From NCBI GenBank assembly GCA_029557915.1, contig JAKQHS010000007.1:1-64000 (forward strand): a stretch of 64,000 nt of DNA. Direction: 5' to 3'. The position numbers and the translations under genes are program-made. Each line of letters opens with the position of its first letter. Position 1 is the first letter of the stretch. Under the pieces are notes generated by a model. That model was not told the DNA's origin and did not search any database. It saw nothing but the letters and a program-made list of their open reading frames with translations. This stretch comes from Bacteroidota bacterium. Its GTDB lineage: Bacteria; Bacteroidota; Bacteroidia; Chitinophagales; Saprospiraceae. Shown here piece by piece: positions 40,747-53,283 of this stretch.

Positions 40747-42249
40747 TCAGGGTGCTAGGGGATCCAGGTCCCAAAGGGTGGCTTTAGCCTGGAATTGTTT
40801 TCCATTAATTCTGAATTTCTGGAGTGCACCCGGAGCAAAAAACACGGAGGTGAGAGCCGCTTTTCCCTGATCTGCAAAGATTTCTAAGGAATATCGGTCA
40901 ATAAGGATTTGAAGGGTGAGGTTGTGTCCCGGGCTCACACCGGTACACTCAATGGAAGGGTAGGCCTGGTGAAAAGCAAGGGATTTACTGGTACGGTCAA
41001 GACAGAGTTGGCGACGGGTCGCATCCCAGGTCACCAGCAATTTGGCTTTCTTTCCAAAATCAAAATCGAGTACAACCCCCTTGTGGGAATCCAGGCTGAT
41101 CTGCCATTCCATTGCCGGGGAGGTCTGTATTTCCCAGGTGTCAAATTTTGTACCCTGATCGGCGTGGTATTCCCTCTCCTTCTTCCTGATGGCCTGCAGG
41201 CTTTCCACCGGGGCCTGGAGGAGCCGGTAAGATCCATCGGACTCCCTTTGAATTCCAAGTTCCCGGGCGGTGGTCATCATGCCTTTCCAGCTTTCAGTCG
41301 GGTTTTGGTTGGCATAGGCCCAGTTGTTCATCCATCCGAGCAAGATCTTTTTTTGATCCGGGGACTGATAAAAAGGGATCGCGGCGTAAAAATCCTTGCC
41401 GGCATCCACCCGGTTGACCTGGTCCAGTGCGTGGTCGCAGCGGAAGGAGGTGCCGTCAAAATCACCGGTAAAATATCGCATGGATGAAAATTCCCGGTTG
41501 GTGGAAATGAGCAAAACCCATTTGGTTTTGTCTTTTTGGTTTTTTACCGGAAGGGAGAACAGGGCCGGACATTCCCAAATTTCTTTGAAGGAAGGATGGC
41601 CTCCAAAATCGCTGAGCAAATCCCATTTGATCAGGTTTTTTGATGCATAAAACTGCACCTTGAATTCCTTGGGCAGGACCACGGCCATGATCCATCGGGC
41701 GGTCGGTTCGTGCCAGAAAACATTGGGATCCCTGAAATCCTGTTTTTTGAGGTCCAGTACCGGATTGTTTTTAAACAGGTTCCAATGGAGGCCGTCATCG
41801 GTGCTGTATGCGATATGTTGTGCCTGGTGGCCCTCCCGGTGAGCGGTGTATAAGGCCACCAGCGGTCCGCGGGAGGCAGACCCCAGGCTGCTTGAATTTT
41901 TCTGGTCATGGACGACGCAGCCTGAAAAAATCATATGGTCTTTTTGTTCCGGGATGGCTACGGGCAGGTGCGTCCATTGAACCAGGTCCTTGCTTTTGGC
42001 ATGGCCCCAGGTCATATGTCCCCATTCATTGCCGAAGGGATTGTGCTGGTAAAACAAATGGTATTCTCCTTTGTAATAAATCAGGCCGTTTGGGTCATTG
42101 ATCCAAAACTGTGGGGCAGTAAAATGGAAAACGGGTCTTGGAGATTCCGGAACGCTCCCCTGAAATGCTGACATACAAAAGACAGTCAAAATTAGAACAA
42201 GTTCTGCCAATTTTCTCTTCACCCGTTTAAAGATAAATTCAGGAATCAT
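40747..42249 (-). CDS. Secreted GH32 beta-fructosidase (levanase/inulinase/invertase type)
   Basis: A 500-residue exported glycoside hydrolase of family 32. After a signal peptide (LAELVLILTVFCMSAFQ), the catalytic five-bladed propeller begins with QFWINDPNGLIYYKGEYHLF (nucleophile Asp52). Further blocks are the FRDPNVF (RDP) stabilising motif and WECPALFSLP with the acid/base Glu, so all three catalytic residues are present. A C-terminal beta-sandwich (about 360-500) completes it. Substrate is probably fructan or sucrose, acting exo. It is a single gene, convergent with the M20 gene, divergent from the protease at 42386. Confidence 0.95.
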   Translation of the reverse strand: MIPEFIFKRVKRKLAELVLILTVFCMSAFQGSVPESPRPVFHFTAPQFWINDPNGLIYYKGEYHLFYQHNPFGNEWGHMTWGHAKSKDLVQWTHLPVAIPEQKDHMIFSGCVVHDQKNSSSLGSASRGPLVALYTAHREGHQAQHIAYSTDDGLHWNLFKNNPVLDLKKQDFRDPNVFWHEPTARWIMAVVLPKEFKVQFYASKNLIKWDLLSDFGGHPSFKEIWECPALFSLPVKNQKDKTKWVLLISTNREFSSMRYFTGDFDGTSFRCDHALDQVNRVDAGKDFYAAIPFYQSPDQKKILLGWMNNWAYANQNPTESWKGMMTTARELGIQRESDGSYRLLQAPVESLQAIRKKEREYHADQGTKFDTWEIQTSPAMEWQISLDSHKGVVLDFDFGKKAKLLVTWDATRRQLCLDRTSKSLAFHQAYPSIECTGVSPGHNLTLQILIDRYSLEIFADQGKAALTSVFFAPGALQKFRINGKQFQAKATLWDLDPLAP

Positions 42250-42385
42250 ACATTAAATCAATTATTTCCGCAATTTGGCAATAAAGGTTTTTTGTTCTGT
42301 TCAGGAAGAAAGCCAGGCAATTTGGCGGAACATTATTTCATAACCAATTTAAGGTTATTATTGCTAAAAATTCAAAACGTCACTC

Positions 42386-44983
42386 ATGTCCAAAGGAATT
42401 TCTTTTATTCTTCTGTCTGTATTGTTCCTGGCTTGTTCGACTTCCCGAAAATCAAGGGTAGCCGAAATCAAGCTTTCGGGGCCCACTGCTACCCCTGTCC
42501 TTCCTCAACCGGCCCGGGATACACTTAAACCCAAAGCCGATACGGCTTCTGTGGAATCCGGCCGGCGCGCTCCGGCTGCGAAAAACGGGATAAGACCTTA
42601 TGTTGAGATCATCACATCCAAATCGGTCAGCAGGCCGGGAATGTTCCAGGTACACCAGGTGGAGGACCGCTATTATTTTGAAATTCCGGACTCCATGATG
42701 GGCCGGCCCATGCTGGCGGTCACCCGTTTTGTCCGCACTCCGACCTCAGCCGGATATGGCGGGGAATTGTTAAACCGGCAGATGATCCGTTTTGAAAAGG
42801 GTACCGAAAAAAAAGTCTTTGTCCGGGCCACCGCCCTGGTCAACACGGGATCGGATACTTCAGCCCCAATTTATAAAGCGGTCCTGAACAGTAACCTGGA
42901 TCCCATTGCCGCCGCTTTTGATATCAAGGCCATCCGGAAGGATACCAGCGTATTGATCGACGTGACTGACTTTTTCTCCGGGGATGTTCAAATCGTCGGT
43001 TTCAGCAATCCCATAAAGACCAGGTACAGGATGGGCGGTCTTCAGTCCGACCGCTCATTTATTCAATCCATAAAACCCTATCCCATCAACATCGAAGTAA
43101 AAACGGTGAAAACCTATGCCATTTCACCGCCACCTAACAGCAGCGGCCCGGGCAGCCCTCAGACGGTCACCCTGCCGGGGGCGACGGCCTCGGGCTTCGC
43201 CTCCATGGAACTGAACACTTCACTCATCCTACTTCCCAGGGAGCCCATGCGGAAAAGGTTGTTTGATCCCCGAATCGGTTATTTTTCCACGGGATATACG
43301 GTCTATGATGAAGAGGGACAGCGCACCGAGGATCCCAGTTTCGCGGTCCGCTGGAGGCTGGAGCCCAAAAATGAATCCGACGCGGAGAGGCAGCGAAGGG
43401 GAGAACTGATCGAGCCCGCCAAACCCATAGTTTATTATATCGACCCGGCAACCCCGAAAAAATGGAGGAAATACCTGATCCAGGGAGTCAATGACTGGCA
43501 GAAAGCTTTTGAACAAGCCGGTTGGAAAAATGCCATCCGCGGGGAAGAATTCCCGGAGCACGACAGCACCATGAGCCTTGAAGATGCCCGGTTTTCCGCC
43601 ATCCGGTATTTTGCCTCACCGGTTGAAAACGCCTACGGACCCAATATCAATGACCCCAGGTCCGGGGAGATCATCGAAAGCCATATCGGCTGGTATCACA
43701 ATGTCATGAAACTGCTCAACAAATGGTACCGAACCCAGACTGCCGCGGTAGACCCCAAGGCCAGGCCGAATGAATTCGAAGATGAACTGATGGGTCAACT
43801 GATCCGCTTTGTAGCCTCGCACGAAGTGGGACACACCATAGGGCTGCGGCACAATTTCGGAGCTTCCAGCGCCACTCCGGTGGAGAAGCTCAGGGATAAA
43901 AAATATATATATGAAAACGGCCATACTTCTTCCATCATGGATTATGCCCGGTTCAATTATGTAGCCCAGCCCGAGGACAGCGTCACGGACCTTTTCCCCA
44001 GGATCGGAGATTACGACAAATGGGCCGTGGAATGGGGATATAAACCCATCTATGGGACCATGGATGAAAAGGAAGATCAGCAAATACTCAATAAATGGTT
44101 CCTGACCAAAGCCTACCCCAACCGGCGACTGTGGTTCCTTACCGAGATCAATCCCTATGACCCCAGGGCACAGAATGAAGACCTGGGAGACAATGCCATG
44201 CTTGCCTCCGAGTATGGGATTAAAAATCTCAAACGGATCGTTCCTCAATTGCCGGACTGGACCCGGGAAGAAGGCCAGGATTTTAAGGTGCTTAAAGAAG
44301 CCTATGAATCGGCGGTGGATCAGTTTCGGCGCTACCTCGGTCACGTGACCAAATACGTAGGGGGTATTTACGAAACGCCCAAGACTTTCGAACAAAACAG
44401 CCCGGTGTATGAACCTACGCCCGCCCCCCTTCAGCGGGATGCGGTAAGGTTTTTATCCCGCCACATTTTTAACACGCCGGAATGGCTGATCGATCCGTCC
44501 ATTTTAAACAGGATCCAGCCCGGTTCCGGCCTGGAAAATATCCGGGCCATCCAGGAACCGGTGATCCAGGGCCTTTTCAACGAAGACCGGCTGCAGCGTA
44601 TGATCGAGACGGCGGTAAGAACACCTTCGGCCTACCGGGTGACGGACCTTTTCCGGGACCTGCAATCGGCCATATGGTCTGATTTGAATGGTTCGGGTGA
44701 GATCGATGTGTTCCGGCGCAACCTTCAAAAGATATATGTGGAAAGGCTGATTTCCATGTTGACGACGCCCGTTGCACCGTCCAATGCGGTTACGGTTTTC
44801 GGGACTACCCTCCCTGCACGAACAGATCCAAAGAAAAATGATGTGCTGAGCCTGGTGCGCGGCCATCTCAAAGCCTTGCGTCCGGTGATCATGCAGGCCG
44901 CAGGGAGAAGGGGGTCCTCCGTTTCCGGCATGCACCTCGATGACCTTGCCGAACGGATCCGTAAAACCCTCGAACCCAGATAA
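42386..44983 (+). CDS. Lipoprotein zinc metalloprotease, DUF5117/DUF4953 type
   Basis: An 865-residue surface or periplasmic metalloprotease. The N-terminus ends in a lipobox (SVLFLAC), so Cys17 is likely lipidated. Residues 60-300 form a DUF5117-like domain, and the metzincin-type zinc site HEVGHTIGLRH (His479, Glu480, His483, His489) lies in the catalytic domain followed by DUF4953. Downstream the Met-turn region SIMDYARFNYVAQPED is as expected. Family proteins are abundant in Bacteroidota and are thought to degrade proteins; no substrate is known. It is a single-gene unit with no promoter I could identify. Confidence 0.92.
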   Translation: MSKGISFILLSVLFLACSTSRKSRVAEIKLSGPTATPVLPQPARDTLKPKADTASVESGRRAPAAKNGIRPYVEIITSKSVSRPGMFQVHQVEDRYYFEIPDSMMGRPMLAVTRFVRTPTSAGYGGELLNRQMIRFEKGTEKKVFVRATALVNTGSDTSAPIYKAVLNSNLDPIAAAFDIKAIRKDTSVLIDVTDFFSGDVQIVGFSNPIKTRYRMGGLQSDRSFIQSIKPYPINIEVKTVKTYAISPPPNSSGPGSPQTVTLPGATASGFASMELNTSLILLPREPMRKRLFDPRIGYFSTGYTVYDEEGQRTEDPSFAVRWRLEPKNESDAERQRRGELIEPAKPIVYYIDPATPKKWRKYLIQGVNDWQKAFEQAGWKNAIRGEEFPEHDSTMSLEDARFSAIRYFASPVENAYGPNINDPRSGEIIESHIGWYHNVMKLLNKWYRTQTAAVDPKARPNEFEDELMGQLIRFVASHEVGHTIGLRHNFGASSATPVEKLRDKKYIYENGHTSSIMDYARFNYVAQPEDSVTDLFPRIGDYDKWAVEWGYKPIYGTMDEKEDQQILNKWFLTKAYPNRRLWFLTEINPYDPRAQNEDLGDNAMLASEYGIKNLKRIVPQLPDWTREEGQDFKVLKEAYESAVDQFRRYLGHVTKYVGGIYETPKTFEQNSPVYEPTPAPLQRDAVRFLSRHIFNTPEWLIDPSILNRIQPGSGLENIRAIQEPVIQGLFNEDRLQRMIETAVRTPSAYRVTDLFRDLQSAIWSDLNGSGEIDVFRRNLQKIYVERLISMLTTPVAPSNAVTVFGTTLPARTDPKKNDVLSLVRGHLKALRPVIMQAAGRRGSSVSGMHLDDLAERIRKTLEPR

Positions 44984-45280
44984 CGAAAAAAGGCAATAAA
45001 TATTAATTTCTTTTACATATAAGATTTAAGAATGAATAAATAATTAAGGGATCAACCGGTTAAACATTAATTTCAAAAATATGAGTTAAAAGAACCCGAA
45101 TTTGTCCTTATCCATTCAATTTGGCAAGAAATATGCATTATACTTGCCGAAGTATTGATCCTAACAGATTGATGCTTTATGAGGTCGGTTCGCTGGGGGG
45201 TAAGAGCCGATCTCTTTTTTCTTTTTCCGGCCTTTCTCCCGCCGGTTCTCAGCCCAGCCAAATCCCTTAATTTTGCCTTC
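44984..45280. other. AT-rich intergenic region before a small secreted protein gene
   Basis: No gene that I can support. A weak intrinsic-terminator shape AAGAG-CCGAT-CTCTT followed by T-rich sequence occurs at 45202-45220, and a small palindrome TACTT-GCCG-AAGTA sits at about 45145. A perfect -7 element (45268-45275) closes the region. Confidence 0.5.
45268..45275 (+). promoter_or_regulatory. -7 promoter element of the following secreted-protein gene (near-leaderless)
   Basis: TAATTTTG matches TAnnTTTG perfectly, followed by CC and an ATG 5 nt later. It supports the start at 45281 rather than a start 102 nt upstream. No good -33 match. Confidence 0.4.
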
Positions 45281-45850
45281 ATGTCAGCTAAGCGGTTGAT
45301 CCTGGTTTTATGCCTTATCTCCAGTCTCCGGGGCACCGGGCAGATCCAATATACCCGCGATTTTACCGCGCGGCTCCGCTCGGCGGGCCTGGAACTCAGC
45401 CTTCCGGACAGCACATGGTATAAGGTGCATCTGCCCTGTGAAGATGTTTACAACCGTTATGATCTTTGCCTGGTATCGGAAACAGATTCAGCCGATTTAA
45501 AATATCTTATCCTGGATGCTTTGCAAACCAATAAGATATTTTCTCCCCAGGTGCATTTTATGAATAAAGCGGCCAACCTGGCCACCAATGCGGACAACCA
45601 ATGGATGCGGACCCGGTCTTTTAACAGCCGTTTTATCCAGGATTCCCTAAGGGCGGATTGGGCGGGCGAACTGAGTTTTACGCCCAAGTTGTCCATCACA
45701 TCCAGGAGATATGGTAAGCTGTTTGGCATTTACCGGGAGGAGACCGGGATGGCTTATGTGGTCCTGTTTTACAATCATGAATTCCCGGGATTCAACGAAC
45801 ACCTGCATTCGGTATTCTTTAAATTTCCCCGGCCCGACAAAGCGGAATAA
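45281..45850 (+). CDS. Small secreted protein of unknown function
   Basis: 189 residues with a signal peptide (RLILVLCLISSLRGTGQ). Upstream in-frame ATGs exist, but the chosen one follows a perfect -7 element and starts directly with the signal sequence. The mature part is polar, with paired cysteines absent save for a single PCEDVYNRYDLCL segment (Cys-x9-Cys) and a beta-rich C-terminus (MAYVVLFYNHEFPGFNEHLHSVFF). I recognise no family. Its stop lies 3 nt before the DUF4286 gene, so the two are co-transcribed. Confidence 0.6.
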   Translation: MSAKRLILVLCLISSLRGTGQIQYTRDFTARLRSAGLELSLPDSTWYKVHLPCEDVYNRYDLCLVSETDSADLKYLILDALQTNKIFSPQVHFMNKAANLATNADNQWMRTRSFNSRFIQDSLRADWAGELSFTPKLSITSRRYGKLFGIYREETGMAYVVLFYNHEFPGFNEHLHSVFFKFPRPDKAE

Positions 45851-45853
45851 ATC

Positions 45854-46186
45854 ATGTTTGTATACAACATTACCCTGAACATAGATCCCGATACCGAAGC
45901 GGAAGGCCTGAGCTGGATCAAATCGGACTTTATCCCAAGGGTGATGCAGGACGGCCTGTTTCATGAATTCCAGTTATGCAAACTCAGGTTTGCCGACCAG
46001 GATACACCGGCCTATGCCGTACAGTTTTATTGTTCGGATGATTCCGAAAAAGAAAATTTGCTCCATCCGGGCCAGTCGCGCTACCTCGACTGGGTCGCGG
46101 ACCGGTTTGGGCTCAGGATGATGACCTTCGCAACCGTCCTGGATATCCTTGAGCCGGCCTACCTCTCCTTCATTCATAAAAATTGA
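45854..46186 (+). CDS. DUF4286 family protein
   Basis: A 110-residue soluble protein with the DUF4286 (ferredoxin-like fold) pattern common in Bacteroidota: MFVYNITLNIDPDTEAEGLSW opening with two beta strands and a helix, CKLRFADQDTPAYAVQFYC in the middle and FATVLDILEPAYL at the end. No catalytic residues are apparent, and the function of the family is unknown. It is in one transcript with the small secreted protein (3 nt away) and probably with the acyl-CoA dehydrogenase that begins 33 nt later. Confidence 0.85.
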   Translation: MFVYNITLNIDPDTEAEGLSWIKSDFIPRVMQDGLFHEFQLCKLRFADQDTPAYAVQFYCSDDSEKENLLHPGQSRYLDWVADRFGLRMMTFATVLDILEPAYLSFIHKN

Positions 46187-46219
46187 GCAATTTTACACCC
46201 GCTTATCAACACGCAAAAA

Positions 46220-47386
46220 GTGGATTATTTCAAATTATCTGAAACCCAGGCCGGGGCCCGGGACATGGCCCGGGATTTTGCCCAAAAAATACTGCTCCCA
46301 GGGGTGATCGAGCGCGACCGGAACATGCATTTCCCCCGTGAACTCATTCGCCAGATGGGGGATATGGGGCTCATGGGCATGATTGTCAGCGGACAATACG
46401 GAGGCAGTGGACTGGATACCCTTTCTTATGTGCTTACCCTGGAGGAAATTTCCAAAATCGATGCGTCAGCGGCAGTGATCCTCTCCGTCAACAATTCGCT
46501 GGTCTGTTTTGGCCTGGAAAAATACGGGACCCCGGAACAGAAGGAGAAATACCTGGCCCCCCTGGCAGCGGGGGAATGGCTCGGATCTTTTTGCCTTTCC
46601 GAGCCCGAGGCAGGCAGCGATGCGATGAAACAAAAAACGGTAGCTCTGGACAAGGGAGATCATTACGAAATTTCAGGCATAAAAAACTGGATTACCAATG
46701 GTTTCCATTCGGACATCCATCTGGTCTTTGCCCAATCCGATGCCGCCCTGGGACATAAAGGGATTAATGTCTTTATCGTGGAAAAATCATGGCCGGGCAT
46801 CACCATAGGTCCAAAGGAAGACAAAATGGGGATCCGGGCCAGCGATACCACTTCCGTCCAATACGACAAGGTGATCGTGCCCAGGGAAAACAGGCTTGGG
46901 CCCGAGGGCTTTGGATTTACTTTCGCCCTGAGCACCCTGGATGGGGGGCGAATCGGGATAGCCGCCCAGGCATTGGGCCTGGCAGCCGGAGCCTATGACC
47001 GGGCATTGCGCTACAGCAAAGAGCGGGAAACCTTCGGTAAACCCATTTTTGAGCACCAGGCGGTTTCATTCAAACTGGCCGATATGGCCACGGAAATCGA
47101 AGGTGTGCGCCTCCTGGTGTATCGCGCAGCCTGGCTTAAAGATCAGGGTAAGGATTATACCGCTGCGGCCAGCATGGCCAAATACGCGGCAGCCGAAATC
47201 GCCATGAAACAAACCACCCAGGCCGTCCAGATCCACGGAGGAAACGGATATGTGAGGGAGTATCACGTGGAACGCATGATGCGCGATGCCAAGATCACCC
47301 AGATTTATGAAGGCACTTCCGAGATCCAGCAGTTGATCCTCTCGCGCGAATTACTGAAGGGCAATCTTTATCCCAGCCTTTATTGA
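46220..47386 (+). CDS. Acyl-CoA dehydrogenase
   Basis: FAD-dependent dehydrogenase of fatty-acid or branched-chain acyl-CoA oxidation, 388 residues. It starts with a GTG. FAD-binding and substrate motifs: LGSFCLSEPEAGSDAMKQ near 124-141, ISGIKNWITNG near 152-162, and the C-terminal catalytic base region TQIYEGTSEIQQLIL with Glu. Short-chain type by length and by the sequence QIYEGTSEIQ. The stop codon TGA overlaps the ATG of the downstream protease gene (TGATG), so they are translationally coupled, although their functions seem unrelated. Confidence 0.95.
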   Translation: MDYFKLSETQAGARDMARDFAQKILLPGVIERDRNMHFPRELIRQMGDMGLMGMIVSGQYGGSGLDTLSYVLTLEEISKIDASAAVILSVNNSLVCFGLEKYGTPEQKEKYLAPLAAGEWLGSFCLSEPEAGSDAMKQKTVALDKGDHYEISGIKNWITNGFHSDIHLVFAQSDAALGHKGINVFIVEKSWPGITIGPKEDKMGIRASDTTSVQYDKVIVPRENRLGPEGFGFTFALSTLDGGRIGIAAQALGLAAGAYDRALRYSKERETFGKPIFEHQAVSFKLADMATEIEGVRLLVYRAAWLKDQGKDYTAAASMAKYAAAEIAMKQTTQAVQIHGGNGYVREYHVERMMRDAKITQIYEGTSEIQQLILSRELLKGNLYPSLY

Positions 47387-48522
47387 TGTTTGACAGCGGG
47401 ACTTTGCAATTGGCGAAAATCGCCGGGATTCCCATCCGTCTGCACTGGAGTTTTGTGCTCATCTTTTTGTGGGTGGGATACCAGGGATGGCAGGACCGGA
47501 TATCCATCCCGCAGATCCTGTATCTTGAATTTTATGTAATCACCTTATTCTTCTGTGTGCTTTTGCATGAATACGGACATGCCCTCGTGGCCAGGAAATT
47601 CGGGCATAAAACCAGGGACATCCTCCTGACCCCGATTGGCGGGATCGCCCGCCTTGAAAGCATCAGTGAAAAACCCTCCCAGGAATTCTGGATCGCCGTG
47701 GCCGGGCCCATGGTCAATATTGTCATTGCCCTGCTCCTGGGCGCCTTCATGTTGCTGTCCGGCCCTTCGGAATTTTTCGAAAGGGCGGCCGCTTTTCCGG
47801 AGTCGGATGCCAGCTTCAAATCCTTCCTCCCGCTCCTCATGGTTTCCAATGTGATCCTGGCCGTCTTTAACTTCGTGCCGGCATTTCCTATGGACGGAGG
47901 GAGGATCCTCAGGGCCCTTTTGTCTTTGAAATGGTCCAGGTTGAGATCGACCCGGATTGCCGCCCGCATTGGCCAGTTCCTCTCCCTGGTCTTTCTGATC
48001 TTTGCCGCCTTGCAGGGACATTGGATGCTGATCCTGGTGAGCCTTTTCATCTTTTTTACTGCGGCCAGTGAATTGAAACAGGTTCAGTGGGAAACCGTGC
48101 TTGGACAAAAAAATGCCGGCGATCTCATGATTTCGCGGTTTACCACTCTGGACGCTGAATCACCCATGATCCTTTCGATGGAACTGATCCAGAAAGGGAT
48201 GGAGCGGAATTTTATTGTATTGAAGGACGGTCAAATTTTCGGCAGCTTGTCCATGTCCGACATCATCGATGCCATGAAAAAAAATGGCCATGGGCAGCCG
48301 ATCGGGGAGTATGCGCATCCCAACCTGTTTCCGGTGACCCCCGATCAAAGCCTCAAAAAAGTCCTTCACCTGATGCAGGCTTCCGGCCATCCCCTTCTGC
48401 CCGTCGTACATATGAATGAAATTGCAGGGGTGATCGATGAAAGCCAGATCAATAAATATGTTGAAATCCAGCTTAAAGCCGGGGCGGACCGCATGCTGGC
48501 CCGGGAAAAACCTTTAACTTGA
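47386..48522 (+). CDS. Site-2-type membrane metalloprotease (M50) with CBS domains
   Basis: A 378-residue intramembrane zinc protease. The HEYGH motif at 61-65 sits in a helix, and the second metal motif NFVPAFPMDGGRILR at 162-176 provides the Asp ligand. The N-terminal half has about six helices (residues 20-225) and the C-terminal half (about 240-378) is a CBS pair (FIVLKDGQIFGSLSMSDII; HPLLPVVHMNEIAGVIDESQ), which may sense adenine nucleotides. This architecture matches the M50B archaeal/bacterial type. The start is chosen because it overlaps the stop of the previous gene. Substrate unknown. Confidence 0.93.
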   Translation: MFDSGTLQLAKIAGIPIRLHWSFVLIFLWVGYQGWQDRISIPQILYLEFYVITLFFCVLLHEYGHALVARKFGHKTRDILLTPIGGIARLESISEKPSQEFWIAVAGPMVNIVIALLLGAFMLLSGPSEFFERAAAFPESDASFKSFLPLLMVSNVILAVFNFVPAFPMDGGRILRALLSLKWSRLRSTRIAARIGQFLSLVFLIFAALQGHWMLILVSLFIFFTAASELKQVQWETVLGQKNAGDLMISRFTTLDAESPMILSMELIQKGMERNFIVLKDGQIFGSLSMSDIIDAMKKNGHGQPIGEYAHPNLFPVTPDQSLKKVLHLMQASGHPLLPVVHMNEIAGVIDESQINKYVEIQLKAGADRMLAREKPLT

Positions 48523-48543
48523 TCTGCGTTTGATCCGTTTCGT

Positions 48544-49809
48544 ATGGAGACCTATGGTAAAATATTGTTGGTGGCCATGCCGGCCTTTCTGATCCTGGTC
48601 TTGTTTGAAAAATGGTATGGCTGGAAGAAGGGCATGGATACCGTCAGGACCATGGATATGATATCTTCCCTGAGTTCCGGGGTGACCAATGTCGTAAAGG
48701 ATGTGCTTGGGCTGAGTGTGGGCATTATCAGCTATGGCTGGATGGTGGACCACCTGGCCGTCGTCCATGTTCAAAACTCCCTGCTGATTTATATGATAGC
48801 CTTCCTGGCCCTGGATTTTTCCGGTTACTGGGTGCACCGCATCGCGCACGAATACAATTTTTTCTGGAACAACCACATCATCCATCACAGCAGCGAGGAG
48901 TTCAATCTTGCCTGCGCCCTCAGGCAGAGCATTTCGGTTTTTGTAAGGTTGTTTACTTTTTTCCTCCTTCCTGCCGCCCTGCTCGGAGTACCGGGTGAAG
49001 TGATTGCCGTCGTGGCTCCCCTGCACCTTTTTGCCCAGTTCTGGTACCATACCCGCCATATCGGCAAGATGGGATTCCTGGAAAAGATCATTGTGACCCC
49101 ATCCCATCACCGGGTTCATCACGCCATCAACCCGGAATACCTGGACAAGAATTATTCACAAATCTTCATCTGGTGGGACAAATGGTTTGGCACTTATCAA
49201 CCCGAGCTGGACCATATCCCTCCCGTATACGGCATTACCCGTCCGGTACATACCTGGAACCCGATCAAAATCAATTTCCAGCATCTTTGGCTGCTGATCC
49301 GGGATGCATGGCAAACGGCCAGCTGGAAGGATAAACTGCGAATCTGGATCATGCCCACCGGCTGGCGTCCCGCGGATGTGGCCGCTAAACACGAGGTGTA
49401 TAAGATCGGAGATGTATACCATTTTGAAAAGTACGAGACCCGGGCGTCGGGCGCCCTGCAGGTCTGGACCTTGATCCAGCTCGTGGTCCTGCTTTTACTC
49501 ACCAGCTATTTATTCGGCAATATCGCAGCCATCAACAAACTGAATCCCTGGCATATTTACCTCTATGGCCTTTTTTTATTTGTATTTGTTTATGCCTTTA
49601 CTGAACTCATGGACCGGAATCCACGGGCCTGGATCCCGGAAGGCATCAAAACAATACTGGGCGGCTATTTTCTGATCTCCCAGGGAGATTGGTTCCTCGC
49701 CTCTTCGTTGTGGCCCATGATCCCTGGTACCCTGGCCATTTACCTGGGGGTTTCGTTTTGGATCACGGTGTACTTTGTAAGAAGACATAAGTTGGAAGCT
49801 GGGGGCTAG
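48544..49809 (+). CDS. Membrane fatty-acid/sterol hydroxylase, alkylglycerol-monooxygenase-like
   Basis: A 421-residue di-iron membrane hydroxylase of the fatty acid hydroxylase superfamily. Three histidine clusters are seen: HRIAHE at 98-103, HIIHHSSEEFNLACALRQS at 111-129 and HHRVHHAINPEYLDKNYSQ further on. The HHSSEEFN-ALRQS variant resembles the alkylglycerol monooxygenase (AGMO/TMEM195) branch rather than sterol desaturases. Several helices lie N-terminal, C-terminal and between the boxes. The final residues (KLEAGG) and the stop codon lie inside a heptamer tandem array, so the true ancestral C-terminus may have been altered. It follows the protease by 21 nt. Confidence 0.85.
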   Translation: METYGKILLVAMPAFLILVLFEKWYGWKKGMDTVRTMDMISSLSSGVTNVVKDVLGLSVGIISYGWMVDHLAVVHVQNSLLIYMIAFLALDFSGYWVHRIAHEYNFFWNNHIIHHSSEEFNLACALRQSISVFVRLFTFFLLPAALLGVPGEVIAVVAPLHLFAQFWYHTRHIGKMGFLEKIIVTPSHHRVHHAINPEYLDKNYSQIFIWWDKWFGTYQPELDHIPPVYGITRPVHTWNPIKINFQHLWLLIRDAWQTASWKDKLRIWIMPTGWRPADVAAKHEVYKIGDVYHFEKYETRASGALQVWTLIQLVVLLLLTSYLFGNIAAINKLNPWHIYLYGLFLFVFVYAFTELMDRNPRAWIPEGIKTILGGYFLISQGDWFLASSLWPMIPGTLAIYLGVSFWITVYFVRRHKLEAGG

Positions 49810-49859
49810 AAGTTGGAAGCTAGGAGCTAAATGTTAGAAGCTGGAAGTTAGAAGTTAGG
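49790..49859 (+). repeat. Heptamer tandem array, unit AGYTRGA (x10), containing the stop codon
   Basis: Ten consecutive degenerate heptamers (AGTTGGA, AGCTGGG, GGCTAGA, AGTTGGA, AGCTAGG and so on) start inside the hydroxylase gene; the stop codon TAG at 49807-49809 is part of the third unit. The unit reads in the gene's sense direction. Confidence 0.88.
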
Positions 49860-49897
49860 AAAGTTTTGTCCTGGCCGTTCCTGGAATTTGAGTGGTT

Positions 49898-53200
<3,303 letters not shown>

Positions 53201-53283
53201 GATGGATTTTTGGGTTTAACGGTCCGAAATGAATCGAAGGGGGTCATCAAAAGGATGAAGTGATCATGCGATTCCAATTCAGG

